64,000 bases of DNA from Symsagittifera roscoffensis (GCF_963678635.1 NC_087063.1:25114701-25178700); one strand, 5' to 3'; numbered from the stretch's first letter, positions 1 to 11,228 are shown. Translations and numbers: made by a program. The notes: generated by a model from the sequence alone, not told the origin.

Positions 1-20
1 AACCGCTAAGCCACAAGACC
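1..20 (-). tRNA. tRNA-Thr, 5' end only (cut by window edge)
   Basis: The 5' acceptor strand and part of the D arm of a Thr-type copy; the rest lies outside the window. Confidence 0.7.
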
Positions 21-219
21 TGTTCCTTTTAGTTTTTTTGATTTAAAATCATGTGTTTTGTTCCATATAGGTATGTCATTTGAAGTCGATTGACTTCAAA
101 TTTTTTGTTTCTTTCTCAGAAAAGGAATGGAAGTTTCGATACCTTGGAGAAAGCTATATTGTTTTCTTTTTCTTTCCAAGAATAAGATGATTCTATTTCC
201 TTTTCTTTATTTCTTGCGA

Positions 220-292
220 AGTTTGTGAGCGAATTCGAACCATCGACCTCCTGTTATATTCACTGGATCCTTATCCCCTAGGCGACTAGAAC
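220..292 (-). pseudogene. Second-type tRNA-like, 73-nt, loop GAATATA
   Basis: Full length with variable loop kept, but the anticodon stem CCAGT/ACAGG has a mismatch and position 33 is A. B box GGTTCGAATTC. Related copies: 16095-16167, 18375-18447, 19445-19517, 19983-20055, 21052-21124, 24809-24881, 25859-25931, 26909-26981, 32872-32944, 34574-34646, 36788-36860, 37867-37939, 38945-39017. Confidence 0.72.
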
Positions 293-485
293 TGTGTTCT
301 TCACGTTTTCCGATTCAAAATTAATTGTTCTTTTTCTTAACACGTTTGTCATTTGAAGTTGCTTGACTTATAGTTTTTTGTTTAATTCCCAGAAAATGAA
401 CGAAAGTTACAATACCTTGGAACAAGCTATATTTTTTCTTCCATGAACAAGATGGATCTTCCTCCTACCAAATGTTAGTTAGCTC

Positions 486-558
486 AGGTCTTGGGCGGAT
501 TTGAACCACCGATCTCCTGTTTACAAGACAGGCGCTTTAACCGCTAAGCCACAAGACC
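486..558 (-). tRNA. tRNA-Thr(UGU)
   Basis: Identical to the array consensus (see 12764-12836) except for one base: position 34 is U instead of A, so the anticodon is UGU rather than AGU. It stays a threonine tRNA but would read ACA/ACG-type codons instead of ACU/ACC. All stems are paired, U33 is present and the A and B boxes are intact. It is the only UGU copy I found. Confidence 0.88.
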
Positions 559-1021
559 TGTTGCTTCTAGTTTTTTTGATTTAAAATAATGTGTTTTTGT
601 TCCATATAGGTATGTCATTTGAAGTCGATTGACCTAAAAAATTTCTGTTTCTTTCCCAGAAAAGGAATGGAAGTTTCGATACCTTGGAAAAAGCTATAGT
701 GTTTTCTTTTTTCTTTCCAAGAATAAAATCATTCTATTTCCTTTTTTTTAAATTTCTAGCGCAGTTTCTGGGCGGCTTCGAACCATCGCTGTTATATACA
801 CAGTATCCTTGTCCCCTAAGCCACAAGAACTGTTGGTTTCAAGATTCCGATTCAAAATTGTTTGTTCTTTTTCTTAAAACGTTCGTCATTTGAAGTTGCT
901 TGACTTATAGTTTTTTGTTTCATTCCCAGAAAATGAATGAAAGTTTCAATACCTTGGAAAAAGCTATATTTTTTCTTCAGGAACAAGATGGATCTTCGTC
1001 CTACGAATTGTTAGTTAGCTC

Positions 1022-1094
1022 AGGTCTAGGGCGGATTTGAACCAACGATCTCCTGTTTACTAGACAAGCGCTTTAACCGCTAAGCCACAAGACC
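1022..1094 (-). tRNA. tRNA-Thr(AGU)
   Basis: 73 nt. Differences: A67U breaks acceptor pair 6:67, G50U breaks T-stem pair 50:64, and C28U leaves a U:G wobble. Confidence 0.7.
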
Positions 1095-1544
1095 TGTTGC
1101 TTCTAGTTTTTTTGATTTAAAATAATGTGTTTTTGTTCCATATAGGTATGTCATTTGAAGTCGATTGACTTAAAAAAAATTTTTTTCTTTCCCGGAAAAG
1201 GAATGGAAGTTTCGATTGGAAAAAGCTATTGTGTTTTCTTTTTTCTTTCCAAGAATAAGTTCATTCCATTTTTTTTTTAATTTCTAGCGCAGTTTCTGGG
1301 CGGATTCGAACCATCGCTGTTATATACACAGTATCCTTATCCTCTAAGCCACAAAAATTGTTGGTTTCAAGTTTTCCGATTCAAAATTGTTTGTTCTTTT
1401 TCTTAACACGTTTGTCATTTGAAGTTGCTTGACTTATAGTTTTTTGTTTCATTCCCAGAAAATAAATGGAAGTTTCAATACCTTGGAAAATTCTAAAATT
1501 CAGGAACACGATGGCTCTTCGCCCTACGAATTGTTAGTTAGCTC

Positions 1545-1617
1545 AGGTCTTGGGCGGATTTGAACAACCGATCTCCTGTTTACTAGACAAGCGCTTTAAC
1601 CGCTAAGCCACAAGACC
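1545..1617 (-). tRNA. tRNA-Thr(AGU)
   Basis: 73 nt. G52U in the T stem and C28U (wobble); acceptor stem fully paired. Confidence 0.75.
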
Positions 1618-2085
1618 TGTTGATTCTGGTTTTTTTGATTTAAAAAAATTGAGTTTTTGTTCCATATAGGTATGTCATTTGAAGTCGATTGACCTAAAAA
1701 TTTCTTGTTTCTTTCCCAGAAAAGGAATGGAAGTTTCAATACCTTGGAAAAAGCTATAGTGTTTTCTTTTTTCTTTCCAAGAATAAGATCATTCAATTTC
1801 CTTTTTTTTTTAAATTTCTAGCGCAGTTTCTAGGCGGCTTCGAACCATCGCTGTTATATACACAGTATACTTATCCCCTAAGCCACAAGAACTATTGGTT
1901 TCAAGTTTTCCGATTCAAAATTGTTTGTTCTTTTTCTTAACACGTTTGTCGTTTGAAGTTGCTTGACTTATAGTTTTTTGTTTCACTCCCAGAAAATGAA
2001 TGGAAGTTAGAATACCTTGGAACAAGCTATATGTTTTCTTCCAGGAACAAAATGGATCTTCGTCCTACGAATTGTTAGTTAGCTC

Positions 2086-2158
2086 AGGTCTTGGGCGGAT
2101 TCGAACCAACGATCTCCTGTTCACTAGACAGTCGCTTTAACCGCTAAGCCACAAGACC
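2086..2158 (-). tRNA. tRNA-Thr(AGU)
   Basis: 73 nt. The T loop has the canonical TTCGA instead of TTCAA. C27A opens the top of the anticodon stem; G50U and A37G also present. Confidence 0.72.
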
Positions 2159-2616
2159 TGCTGCTTCTTGTTTTTTTGATTTAAAATCATGTGTTTTTGT
2201 TCCATATAGGTATGTCATTTGAAGTCGATTGACTTCAAATTTTTTTGTTTCTTTCCCAGAAAAGAAATGGAAGTTTCGATACCTTGGAAAAAGCTAATGT
2301 GTTTTCTTTTTTCTTTCCAAGAATAAGATCATTCTATTTTTTTTAATTTCTAGCGCAGTTTCTGGGCGGATTCGCACCATCGCTGTTATATACACAGTAT
2401 CCTTGTCCCCTAAGCCACAAGAATTGTTGGTTTCAAGCTTTCCGACTCAAAATTGTTTGTTCTTTTTCTTAACACGTTTGTCATTTGAAGTTGCTTGACT
2501 TATAGTTTTTGTTTCATTCCCAGAAAATGAATGGAAGTTTCAATACCTTGGAACAAGCTATATGTTTTCTTCCAGGAACAAAATGGATCTTCATCGTACG
2601 AATTGTTAGTTAGCTC

Positions 2617-2689
2617 AAGTCTTGGGCGGATTTAAACCACCGATCTCCTGTTTACTAGACAGGCGCTTGAACCGCTAAGCCACAAGACC
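2617..2689 (-). tRNA. tRNA-Thr(AGU)
   Basis: 73 nt. C72U gives a terminal G:U pair, and C56U removes the invariant C of the B box, so transcription may be impaired. Confidence 0.68.
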
Positions 2690-2889
2690 TGTTCCTTTTA
2701 GTTTTTTTTATTTAAAATCATGTGTTTTTGTTCCATATAGGTATGTAATTTGAAGTCGATTGACTTAAAATTTTTTTGTTTCTTTCCCAGAAAAGGAATG
2801 GATTTTCGATACCTTGGAAAAAGCTATATTGTTTTGTTTTTTCTTTCCAAGAATAAGATAATTCCATTTTCTTTTTTCATTTCTAGCGC

Positions 2890-2961
2890 AGTTTCGGGGC
2901 GGATTCGACCATCGACCTCCTGTTACTTATACAGGATCGTTATCCCCTAAGCCACCAGATT
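2890..2961 (-). pseudogene. Second-type tRNA-like, loop reads AAG
   Basis: Anticodon arm CCTGT-ATAAGTA-ACAGG: AAG (Leu codon CUU) with U33. It has no long variable arm, so it is not a Leu tRNA. One T-loop base is lost and the acceptor does not pair. Confidence 0.68.
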
Positions 2962-3152
2962 TGTAGCTTTCATGATTTCCGATTCGAAATTGTTTGTTCT
3001 TTTTCTGAAACCGTTTGTCATTTGTAGTTGCGTGCCTTATAGTTTTTTTTGTTCGGAAATTGAGTAGAACTTTCAATACCGTGGTAAATGCTAATTTGTT
3101 TTTCTTTCCAGGGACAAGATGGTTCTATTTCCTGCAAATTGTTAGCTAGCTC

Positions 3153-3225
3153 AGTCCTTGGTCGGATTTGAACCACCGATCTCCTGTGTCGTCGCCAGGC
3201 GCTTTAACCGCTAAGCCACAACACC
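3153..3225 (-). pseudogene. Thr-derived tRNA-like, ACG loop family
   Basis: 73 nt. Thr-type D arm and T arm, but the anticodon arm reads CCTGG-CGACGAC-ACAGG: ACG (Arg) at 34-36, G at 33 and a mismatch closing the loop. The acceptor has two mismatches (GGTGTTG/CAAGGAC). A and B boxes are intact. Its downstream spacer (ggaaattgagtagaa, ccgtggtaaatgctaa) matches the inverted flank monomers rather than ordinary Thr units. Confidence 0.75.
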
Positions 3226-3685
3226 TGTTGCTTTTCGTTTCTTTGATTTAGAATGATGTGTTTTTGTTCCATATAGGTATTTCATTTGAAGTTGATTGAC
3301 TTTAATTTTTTTTTCTTTCCCAGAAAAGGAATGGAAGTTTCGACACCTTGGAAAAAGCTATAGTGTTTTCTTTTTTATTTCCAAGAATAAGATCATTCTA
3401 TTTCCTTTTTTATTATTTCTAGCGCAGTTTCAGGGCGGACTCGAACCATCGCTGTTATATACACAGTATCCTTATCCCCTAAGCCACAAGAACTGTTGAT
3501 TTCAAGTTTTCCGATTCAAAATTGTTTGTTCTTTTTCTTAACACGTTTGTCATTTGAAGTTGCTTGACTTATAGTTTTTGGTTTCATTTCCAAAAAATGG
3601 ATGGAAGTTTAAATTCCTTGGAAAAAGCTATAATTTTTCTTCAGGAACAAGATGGATCTTCATCCTACGAATTGTTAGTTAGCTC

Positions 3686-3757
3686 AGGTCTTGGGCGGAT
3701 TTGAACCAACGATCTCCTGTTTACTAGACCGGCGCTTTAACCGTGTAGCCACAAACC
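3686..3757 (-). pseudogene. tRNA-Thr(AGU), 72-nt acceptor-deleted form
   Basis: One base is missing from the 5' acceptor strand (six-base GGTTTG), the D arm is altered and C29G breaks the anticodon stem. The same lesion set recurs at 5286, 7415 and 9016, so the damaged form was spread by duplication. Confidence 0.75.
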
Positions 3758-4217
3758 TATTACTTTTAGTTTTTTTGATTTAAAATCATGTGTTTTTGTT
3801 CCATATAGGTATGTCATTTGAAGTCGATTGACTTCAAATTTTTTTGTTTCTTTCCCAGAAAAGGAATGGAAGTTTCGATAACTTGGAAAAAGCTATTGTG
3901 TTTTCTTTTTTCTTTCCAAGAATAAGATCATTCTATTTTTTTTTGATTTCTAGCGAAGTTTCTGGGCGGATTCGCACCATCGCTGTTATATACACAGTAT
4001 CCTTATCCCCTAAGCCACAAGAAATGTTGGTTTCGAGTTTTCCGACTCAAAATTGTTTGTTCTTTTCCTTAACACGTTTGTCATTTGAAGTTGCTTGACT
4101 TATAGTTTTTTGTTTCGTTTCCAGAAAATGGATGAAAGCTTAAATTCCTTGGAAAAAGCTATAATTTTTCTTCCAGGAACAAGATGGATCTTCATCCTAC
4201 GAATTGTAAGTTAGCTC

Positions 4218-4290
4218 AGGTCTTGGGCGGATTTGAACCACCGATCTCCTGTTTACTCGACAGGCGCTTTAACCGGTAAGCCACAAGACC
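4218..4290 (-). tRNA. tRNA-Thr(AGU), U33G
   Basis: 73 nt, stems paired, but position 33 is G instead of the universal U that makes the anticodon turn; G15C in the D loop. Probably poorly functional in decoding. Confidence 0.65.
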
Positions 4291-4750
4291 TGTTGCTTCT
4301 AGTTTTTCTGATTTAAAATCATGTGCTTTTATTCCATATAGGTATGTAATTTGAAGTCGATTGACTTAAAATTTTTTTGTTTCTTTCCCAGAAAAGGAAT
4401 GGATTTTCGATACCTTGGACAAAGCTATATTGTTTTGTTTTTTCTTTCCAAGAATAAGATAATTCCATTTCCTCTTTTATTATTTCTAGCGCAGTTTCTG
4501 GGCGGACTCGAACCATCGCTGTTATATACACAGTATCCTTATCCCCTAAGCCACAAGAACTGTTGATTTCAAGTTTTCCGATTCAAAATTGTTTGTTCTT
4601 TTTCTTAACACGTTTGTCATTTGAAGTTGCTTGACTTATAGTTTTTTGTTTCATTTCCAAAAAATGGATGGAAGTTTAAATTCCTTGGAAAAGCTACATT
4701 TTTCTTCAGGAACAAGATGGATCTTCATCCTACGAATTGTTAGTTAGCTC

Positions 4751-4822
4751 AGGTCTTGGGCGGATTAGAACCAACGATCTCCTGTTTACTAGACCGGCGC
4801 TTTAACCGTGTAGCCACAAACC
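4751..4822 (-). pseudogene. tRNA-Thr(AGU), 72-nt acceptor-deleted form
   Basis: Same 5' acceptor deletion as 3686, plus a T loop TTCTAAT that damages the B box. Confidence 0.72.
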
Positions 4823-5285
4823 TATTGCTTCTAGTTTTTTTGATTTAAAATAATGTGTTTTTGTTCCATATAGGTATGTCATTTGAAGTCGATTGACCTA
4901 AGAACTTTCTGTTTCTTTCCCAGAAAAGGAATGGAAGTTTCGATACCTTGGAAAAAGCTATATTGTTTTCTTTTTTCTTTCCAAGAATAAGATAATTCCA
5001 TTTCCTTTTTTATTATTTCTAGCGCAGTTTCTGGGCGGACTCGAACCATCGCTGTTATATACACAGTATCCTTATCCCCTAAGCCACAAGAACTGTTGAT
5101 TTCAAGTTTTCCGATTCAAAATTGTTTGTTCTTTTTCTTAACACGTTTGTCATTTGAAGTTGCTTGACTTATAGTTTTTTGTTTCATTTCCAAAAAATGG
5201 ATGGAAGTTTAAATTCCTTGGAAAAAGCTATAATTTTTCTTCAGGAACAAGATGGATCTTCATCCTACGAATTGTTAGTTAGCTC

Positions 5286-5357
5286 AGGTCTTGGGCGGAT
5301 TTGAACCAACGATCTCCTGTTTACTAGACCGGCGCTTTAACCGTGTAGCCACAAACC
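5286..5357 (-). pseudogene. tRNA-Thr(AGU), 72-nt acceptor-deleted form
   Basis: Same lesions as 3686-3757. Confidence 0.75.
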
Positions 5358-5815
5358 TATTGCTTCTAGTTTTTTTGATTTAAAATCATGTGTTTTTGTT
5401 CCATATAGGTATGTCATTTGAAGTCCATTGACTTCAAATTTTTTTGTTTCTTTCCCAGAAAAGGAATGGAAGTTTCGATAACTTGGAAAAAGCTATTGTG
5501 TTTTCTTTTTTCTTTCCAAGAATAAGATCATTCTATTTTTTTTGATTTCTACGAAGTTTCTGGGCCGATTCGCACCATCGCTGTTATATACACAGTATCC
5601 TTATCCCCTAAGCCACAAGAATTGTTGGTTTCGAGTTTTCCGACTCAAAATTGTTTGTTGTTTTCCTTAACACGTTTGTCATTTGAAGTTGCTTGACTTA
5701 TAGTTTTTTGTTTCGTTTCCAGAAAATGGATGGAAGTTTAAATTCCTTGGAAAAAGCTATAATTTTTCTTCCAGGAACAAGATGGATCTTCATCCTACGA
5801 ATTGTTAGTTAGCTC

Positions 5816-5888
5816 AGGTCTTGGGCGGATTTGAACCACCGATCTCCTGTTTACTCGACAGGCGCTTTAACCGGTAAGCCACAAGACC
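5816..5888 (-). tRNA. tRNA-Thr(AGU), U33G
   Basis: Same variant as 4218-4290 (U33G, G15C). Confidence 0.65.
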
Positions 5889-6346
5889 TGTTGCTTCTAG
5901 TTTTTTTGATTTAAAATCATGTGTTTTTGTTCCATATAGGTATGTCATTTGAAGTCCATTGACTTCAAATTTTTTTGTTTCTTTCCCAGAAAAGGAATGG
6001 AAGTTTCGATACCTTGGAAAAAGCTAATGTGTTTTCTTTTTTCTTTCCAAGAATAAGATCATTCTATTTTTTTTTTATTTCTAGCGCAGTTTCTGGGCGG
6101 ATTCGCACCATCGCTGTTATATACACAGTATCCTTGTCCCCTAAGCCACAAGAATTGTTGGTTTCAAGCTTTCCGACTCAAAATTGTTTGTTCTTTTTCT
6201 TAACACGGTTGTCATTTGAAGTTGCTTGACTTATAGTTTTTGTTTCATTCCCAGAAAATGAATGGAAGTTTCAATACCTCGGAAAAAGCAATAATTTTTC
6301 TTCAGGAACAAGATGGATCTTCATCCTACGAATTGTTAGTTAGCTC

Positions 6347-6418
6347 AGGTCTTGGGCGGATTTGAACCAACGATCTCCTGTTTACTAGACAGGCGCTTTA
6401 ACCGTTAAGCCACAAACC
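6347..6418 (-). pseudogene. tRNA-Thr(AGU), 72-nt acceptor-deleted form
   Basis: Acceptor deletion as at 3686, but the anticodon stem is intact (no C29G) and the D arm is nearly consensus. It may represent the step before the more damaged form. Confidence 0.72.
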
Positions 6419-6618
6419 TATTGATTCTAGTTTTTTTTATTTAAAATCATGAGTTTTTGTTCCATATAGGTATGTAATTTGAAGTCGATTGACTTAAAAT
6501 TTTTTTGTTTCTTTCCCAGAAAAGGAATGGATTTTCGATACCTTGGAAAAAGCTATATTGTTTTGTTTTTTCTTTCCAAGAATAAGATAATTCCATTTTC
6601 TTTTTTCATTTCTAGCGC

Positions 6619-6690
6619 AGTTTCGGGGCGGATTCGACCATCGACCTCCTGTTACTTATACAGGATCGTTATCCCCTAAGCCACCAGATT
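6619..6690 (-). pseudogene. Second-type tRNA-like, loop reads AAG
   Basis: Copy of 2890 at +3729 bp. Confidence 0.68.
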
Positions 6691-6881
6691 TGTAGCTTTA
6701 ATGATTTCCGATTCGAAATTGTTTGTTCTTTTTCTGAAACCGTTTGTCATTTGTAGTTGCGTGCCTTATAGTTTTTTTTGTTCGGAAATTGAGTAGAACT
6801 TTCAATACCGTGGTAAATGCTAATTTGTTTTTCTTTCCAGGGACAAGATGGTTCTATTTCCTGCAAATTGTTAGCTAGCTC

Positions 6882-6954
6882 AGTCCTTGGTCGGATTTGA
6901 ACCACCGATCTCCTGTGTCGTCGCCAGGCGCTTTAACCGCTAAGCCACAACACC
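6882..6954 (-). pseudogene. Thr-derived tRNA-like, ACG loop family
   Basis: Copy of 3153 at +3729 bp. Confidence 0.75.
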
Positions 6955-7414
6955 TGTTGCTTTTCGTTTCTTTGATTTAGAATGATGTGTTTTTGTTCCA
7001 TATAGGTATTTCATTTGAAGTTGATTGACTTTAATTTTTTTTTCTTTCCCAGAAAAGGAATGGAAGTTTCGATACCTTGGAAAAAGCTATAGTGTTTTCT
7101 TTTTTATTTCCAAGAATAAGATCATTCTATTTCCTTTTTTATTATTTCTAGCGCAGTTTCAGGGCGGACTCGAACCATCGCTGTTATATACACAGTATCC
7201 TTATCCCCTAAGCCACAAGAACTGTTGATTTCAAGTTTTCCGATTCAAAATTGTTTGTTCTTTTTCTTAACACGTTTGTCATTTGAAGTTGCTTGACTTA
7301 TAGTTTTTGGTTTCATTTCCAAAAAATGGATGGAAGTTTAAATTCCTTGGAAAAAGCTATAATTTTTCTTCAGGAACAAGATGGATCTTCATCCTACGAA
7401 TTGTTAGTTAGCTC

Positions 7415-7486
7415 AGGTCTTGGGCGGATTTGAACCAACGATCTCCTGTTTACTAGACCGGCGCTTTAACCGTGTAGCCACAAACC
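7415..7486 (-). pseudogene. tRNA-Thr(AGU), 72-nt acceptor-deleted form
   Basis: Copy of 3686 displaced by 3729 bp. Confidence 0.75.
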
Positions 7487-7947
7487 TATTACTTCTAGTT
7501 TTTTTGATTTAAAATCATGTGTTTTTGTTCCATATAGGTATGTCATTTGAAGTCGATTGACTTCAAATTTTTTTGTTTCTTTCCCAGAAAAGGAATGGAA
7601 GTTTCGATAACTTGGAAAAAGCTATTGTGTTTTCTTTTTTCTTTCCAAGAATAAGATCATTCTATTTTTTTTTTGATTTCTAGCGAAGTTTCTGGGCGGA
7701 TTCGCACCATCGCTGTTATATACACAGTATCCTTATCCCCTAAGCCACAAGAATTGTTGGTTTCGAGTTTTCCGACTCAAAATTGTTTGTTCTTTTCCTT
7801 AACACGTTTGTCATTTGAAGTTGCTTGACTTATAGTTTTTTGTTTCGTTTCCAGAAAATGGATGAAAGCTTAAATTCCTTGGAAAAAGCTATAATTTTTC
7901 TTCCAGGAACAAGATGGATCTTCATCCTACGAATTGTAAGTTAGCTC

Positions 7948-8020
7948 AGGTCTTGGGCGGATTTGAACCACCGATCTCCTGTTTACTCGACAGGCGCTTT
8001 AACCGGTAAGCCACAAGACC
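7948..8020 (-). tRNA. tRNA-Thr(AGU), U33G
   Basis: Copy of 4218 displaced by 3730 bp. Confidence 0.65.
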
Positions 8021-8480
8021 TGTTGCTTCTAGTTTTTCTGATTTAAAATCATGTGCTTTTATTCCATATAGGTATGTAATTTGAAGTCGATTGACTTAAA
8101 ATTTTTTTGTTTCTTTCCCAGAAAAGGAATGGATTTTCGATACCTTGGACAAAGCTATATTGTTTTGTTTTTTCTTTCCAAGAATAAGATAATTCCATTT
8201 CCTTTTTTATTATTTCTAGCGCAGTTTCTGGGCGGACTCGAACCATCGCTGTTATATACACAGTATCCTTATCCCCTAAGCCACAAGAACTGTTGATTTC
8301 AAGTTTTCCGATTCAAAATTGTTTGTTATTTTTCTTAACACGTTTGTCATTTGAAGTTGCTTGACTTATAGTTTTTTGTTTCATTTCCAAAAAATGGATG
8401 GAAGTTTAAATTCCTTGGAAAAGCTACATTTTTCTTCAGGAACAAGATGGATCTTCATCCTACGAATTGTTAGTTAGCTC

Positions 8481-8552
8481 AGGTCTTGGGCGGATTAGAA
8501 CCAACGATCTCCTGTTTACTAGACCGGCGCTTTAACCGTGTAGCCACAAACC
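8481..8552 (-). pseudogene. tRNA-Thr(AGU), 72-nt acceptor-deleted form
   Basis: Copy of 4751 displaced by 3730 bp, with the same T-loop change. Confidence 0.72.
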
Positions 8553-9015
8553 TATTGCTTCTAGTTTTTTTGATTTAAAATAATGTGTTTTTGTTCCATA
8601 TAGGTATGTCATTTGAAGTCGATTGACCTAAGAACTTTCTGTTTCTTTCCCAGAAAAGGAATGGAAGTTTCGATACCTTGGAAAAAGCTATATTGTTTTG
8701 TTTTTTCTTTCCAAGAATAAGATAATTCCATTTCCTTTTTTATTATTTCTAGCGCAGTTTCTGGGCGGACTCGAACCATCGCTGTTATATACACAGTATC
8801 CTTATCCCCTAAGCCACAAGAACTGTTGATTTCAAGTTTTCCGATTCAAAATTGTTTGTTCTTTTTCTTAACACGTTTGTCATTTGAAGTTGCTTGACTT
8901 ATAGTTTTTTGTTTCATTTCCAAAAAATGAATGGAAGTTTAAATTCCTTGGAAAAAGCTATAATTTTTCTTCAGGAACAAGATGGATCTTCATCCTACGA
9001 ATTCTTAGTTAGCTC

Positions 9016-9087
9016 AGGTCTTGGGCGGATTTGAACCAACGATCTCCTGTTTACTAGACCGGCGCTTTAACCGTGTAGCCACAAACC
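9016..9087 (-). pseudogene. tRNA-Thr(AGU), 72-nt acceptor-deleted form
   Basis: Copy of 5286 displaced by 3730 bp. Confidence 0.75.
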
Positions 9088-9546
9088 TATTGCTTCTAGT
9101 TTTTTTGATTTAAAATCATGTGTTTTTGTTCCATATAGGTATGTCATTTGAAGTCCATTGACTTCAAATTTTTTTGTTTCTTTCCCAGAAAAGGAATGGA
9201 AGTTTCGATAACTTGGAAAAAGCTATTGTGTTTTCTTTTTTCTTTCCAAGAATAAGATCATTCTATTTTTTTTTGATTTCTACGAAGTTTCTGGGCCGAT
9301 TCGCACCATCGCTGTTATATACACAGTATCCTTATCCCCTAAGCCACAAGAATTGTTGGTTTCGAGTTTTCCGACTCAAAATTGTTTGTTGTTTTCCTTA
9401 ACACGTTTGTCATTTGAAGTTGCTTGACTTATAGTTTTTTGTTTCGTTTCCAGAAAATGGATGGAAGTTTAAATTCCTTGGAAAAAGCTATAATTTTTCT
9501 TCCAGGAACAAGATGGATCTTCATCCTACGAATTGTTAGTTAGCTC

Positions 9547-9619
9547 AGGTCTTGGGCGGATTTGAACCACCGATCTCCTGTTTACTCGACAGGCGCTTTA
9601 ACCGGTAAGCCACAAGACC
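9547..9619 (-). tRNA. tRNA-Thr(AGU), U33G
   Basis: Copy of 5816 displaced by 3731 bp. Confidence 0.65.
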
Positions 9620-9819
9620 TGTTGCTTCTAGTTTTTCTGATTTAAAATCATGTGTTTTTATTCCATATAGGTAAGTAATTTGAAGTCGATTGACTTAAAA
9701 ATTTTTTGTTTCTTTCCCAGAAAAGCAATGGATTTTCGATACCTTGGAAAAACCCAAATTGTTTTGTTTTTTCTTTCCAAGAATAAGATAATTGTATTTC
9801 CTTTTTTCATTTCTGGCGC

Positions 9820-9892
9820 AGCTTCTGCGCGGATTCGAACCATCGACCTCCTGTTACTTATACAGGATCCTTATCCCCTAAGCCACTAGATT
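9820..9892 (-). pseudogene. Second-type tRNA-like, loop reads AAG
   Basis: 73 nt, B box GGTTCGAATCC and A box intact; acceptor with four mismatches. Confidence 0.68.
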
Positions 9893-10083
9893 TGTTGCTT
9901 TCATGTTTTCCGATTCGAAATTGTTTTTTCTTTTTCTGAAACCGTTTGTCATTTGTAGTTGCGTGCCTTATAGTTTTTTTTGTTCGGAAATTGAGTAGAA
10001 TTTTCAATACCGTGGTAAATGCTAATTTGTTTTTCTTTCCAGGGACAAGATGGTTCTATTTCCTGCAAATTGTTAGCTAGCTC

Positions 10084-10156
10084 AGTCCTTGGTCGGATTT
10101 GAACCACCGATCTCCTGTGTCGTCGCCAGGCGCTTTAACCGCTAAGCTACAACACC
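10084..10156 (-). pseudogene. Thr-derived tRNA-like, ACG loop family
   Basis: As 3153, with one extra change in the A box (GTAGCTTAG). Confidence 0.73.
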
Positions 10157-10618
10157 TGTTGCTTTTCGTTTCTTTGATTTAGAAATGATGTGTTTTTGTT
10201 CCATATAGGTATGTCATTTGAAGTTGATTGACTTTAAATTTTTTTTCTTTCCCAGAAAAGGAATGGAAGTTTCGATACCTTGGAAAAAGCTATAGTGTTT
10301 TCTTTTTTATTTCCAAGAATAAGATCATTCTATTCCCTTTTTTATTATTTCTAGCGCAGTTTCTGGGCGGACTCGAACCATCGCTGTTATATACACAGTA
10401 TCCTTATCCCCTAAGCCACAAGAACTGTTGATTTCAAGTTTTCCGATTCAAAATTGTTCGTTCTTTTTCTTAACACGTTTGTCATTTGAAGTTGCTTGAC
10501 TTATACTTTTTTTGTTTCATTTCCAGAAAATGAATGGAAGTTTAAATACCTTGGAAAAAGCTATAATTTTTCTTCAGGAACAAGATGGATCTTCATCCTA
10601 AGAATTGTTAGTTAGCTC

Positions 10619-10691
10619 AGGTCTTGGGCGGATTTGAACAAACAATCTCCTGTTTACTAGACAGGCGCTTTAACCGCTAAGCCACAAGACC
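10619..10691 (-). tRNA. tRNA-Thr(AGU)
   Basis: 73 nt. The T stem has two mismatches (GTTTG against CCGCC); acceptor, D and anticodon arms are intact. Confidence 0.65.
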
Positions 10692-11155
10692 TGTTCATTT
10701 TCGTTTTTTTGATTTAAAATCACGTGTTTTTGTTCCATATACGTATGTCATTTGAAGTCGATTGACTTAAAAGTTTTTTGTTTCTTTCCCAGAAAAGGAA
10801 TGGAAGTTTCGATACCTTGGAAAAAGCTATAGTGTTTTCTTTTTTATTTCCAAGAATAAGATCATTCTATTTCCTTTTTTATTATTTCTAGCGCAGTTTC
10901 TGGGCGGACTCGAACCATCGCTGTTATATACACAGTATCCTTATCCCCTAAGCCACAAGAACTGTTGATTTCAAGTTTTCCGATTCAAGATTGTTTGTTC
11001 TTTTTCTTAACACATTTGTCATTTGAAGTTGCTTGACTTATAGTTTTTTGTTTCGTTTCCAGAAAATGGATGGAAGTTTAAATTCCTTGGAAAAAGCTAT
11101 AATTTTTCTTCCAGGAACAAGATGGATCTTCATCCTACGAATTGTTAGTTAGCTC

Positions 11156-11228
11156 AGGTCTTGGGCGGATTTGAACCACCGATCTCCTGTTTACTCGACA
11201 GGCGCTTTAACCGGTAAGCCACAAGACC
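11156..11228 (-). tRNA. tRNA-Thr(AGU), U33G
   Basis: Same variant as 4218 (U33G, G15C). Confidence 0.65.

Larger units (their letters stand above)
763..2424 (-). pseudogene. Second-type tRNA-like copies, 68-nt form (group 1)
   Basis: Copies at 763-830, 1291-1358, 1825-1892 and 2357-2424, alternating with Thr-type genes. Each has an A box (TGGCTTAGGGG), a loop GTATATA that reads AUA at 34-36, and a T arm with TTCGAA (TTCGCA or similar in some). Compared with the 73-nt form the five bases GAGGT between anticodon arm and T arm are missing, so the variable loop is lost and the anticodon stem shrinks to about 4 pairs. The acceptor GTTCTTG/CAGAAAC has one mismatch in the best copies. They keep a Pol III promoter but are unlikely to be working tRNAs. 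Confidence 0.8.
3426..9353 (-). pseudogene. Second-type tRNA-like copies, 68-nt form (group 2)
   Basis: Copies at 3426-3493, 3957-4024, 4493-4560, 5026-5093, 5555-5622, 6088-6155, 7155-7222, 7687-7754, 8223-8290, 8756-8823 and 9286-9353. Two B-box variants alternate: GGTTCGAGTCC (intact) and GGTGCGAATCC (T54G). Confidence 0.8.
2750..9819. repeat. ~3729-bp segmental duplication
   Basis: Matching landmarks: 2890/6619, 3153/6882, 3686/7415, 4218/7948, 4751/8481, 5286/9016, 5816/9547. Offsets stay within 3729-3731 bp. The second copy lacks the last dimer (6088-6418 of the first). Confidence 0.9.
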
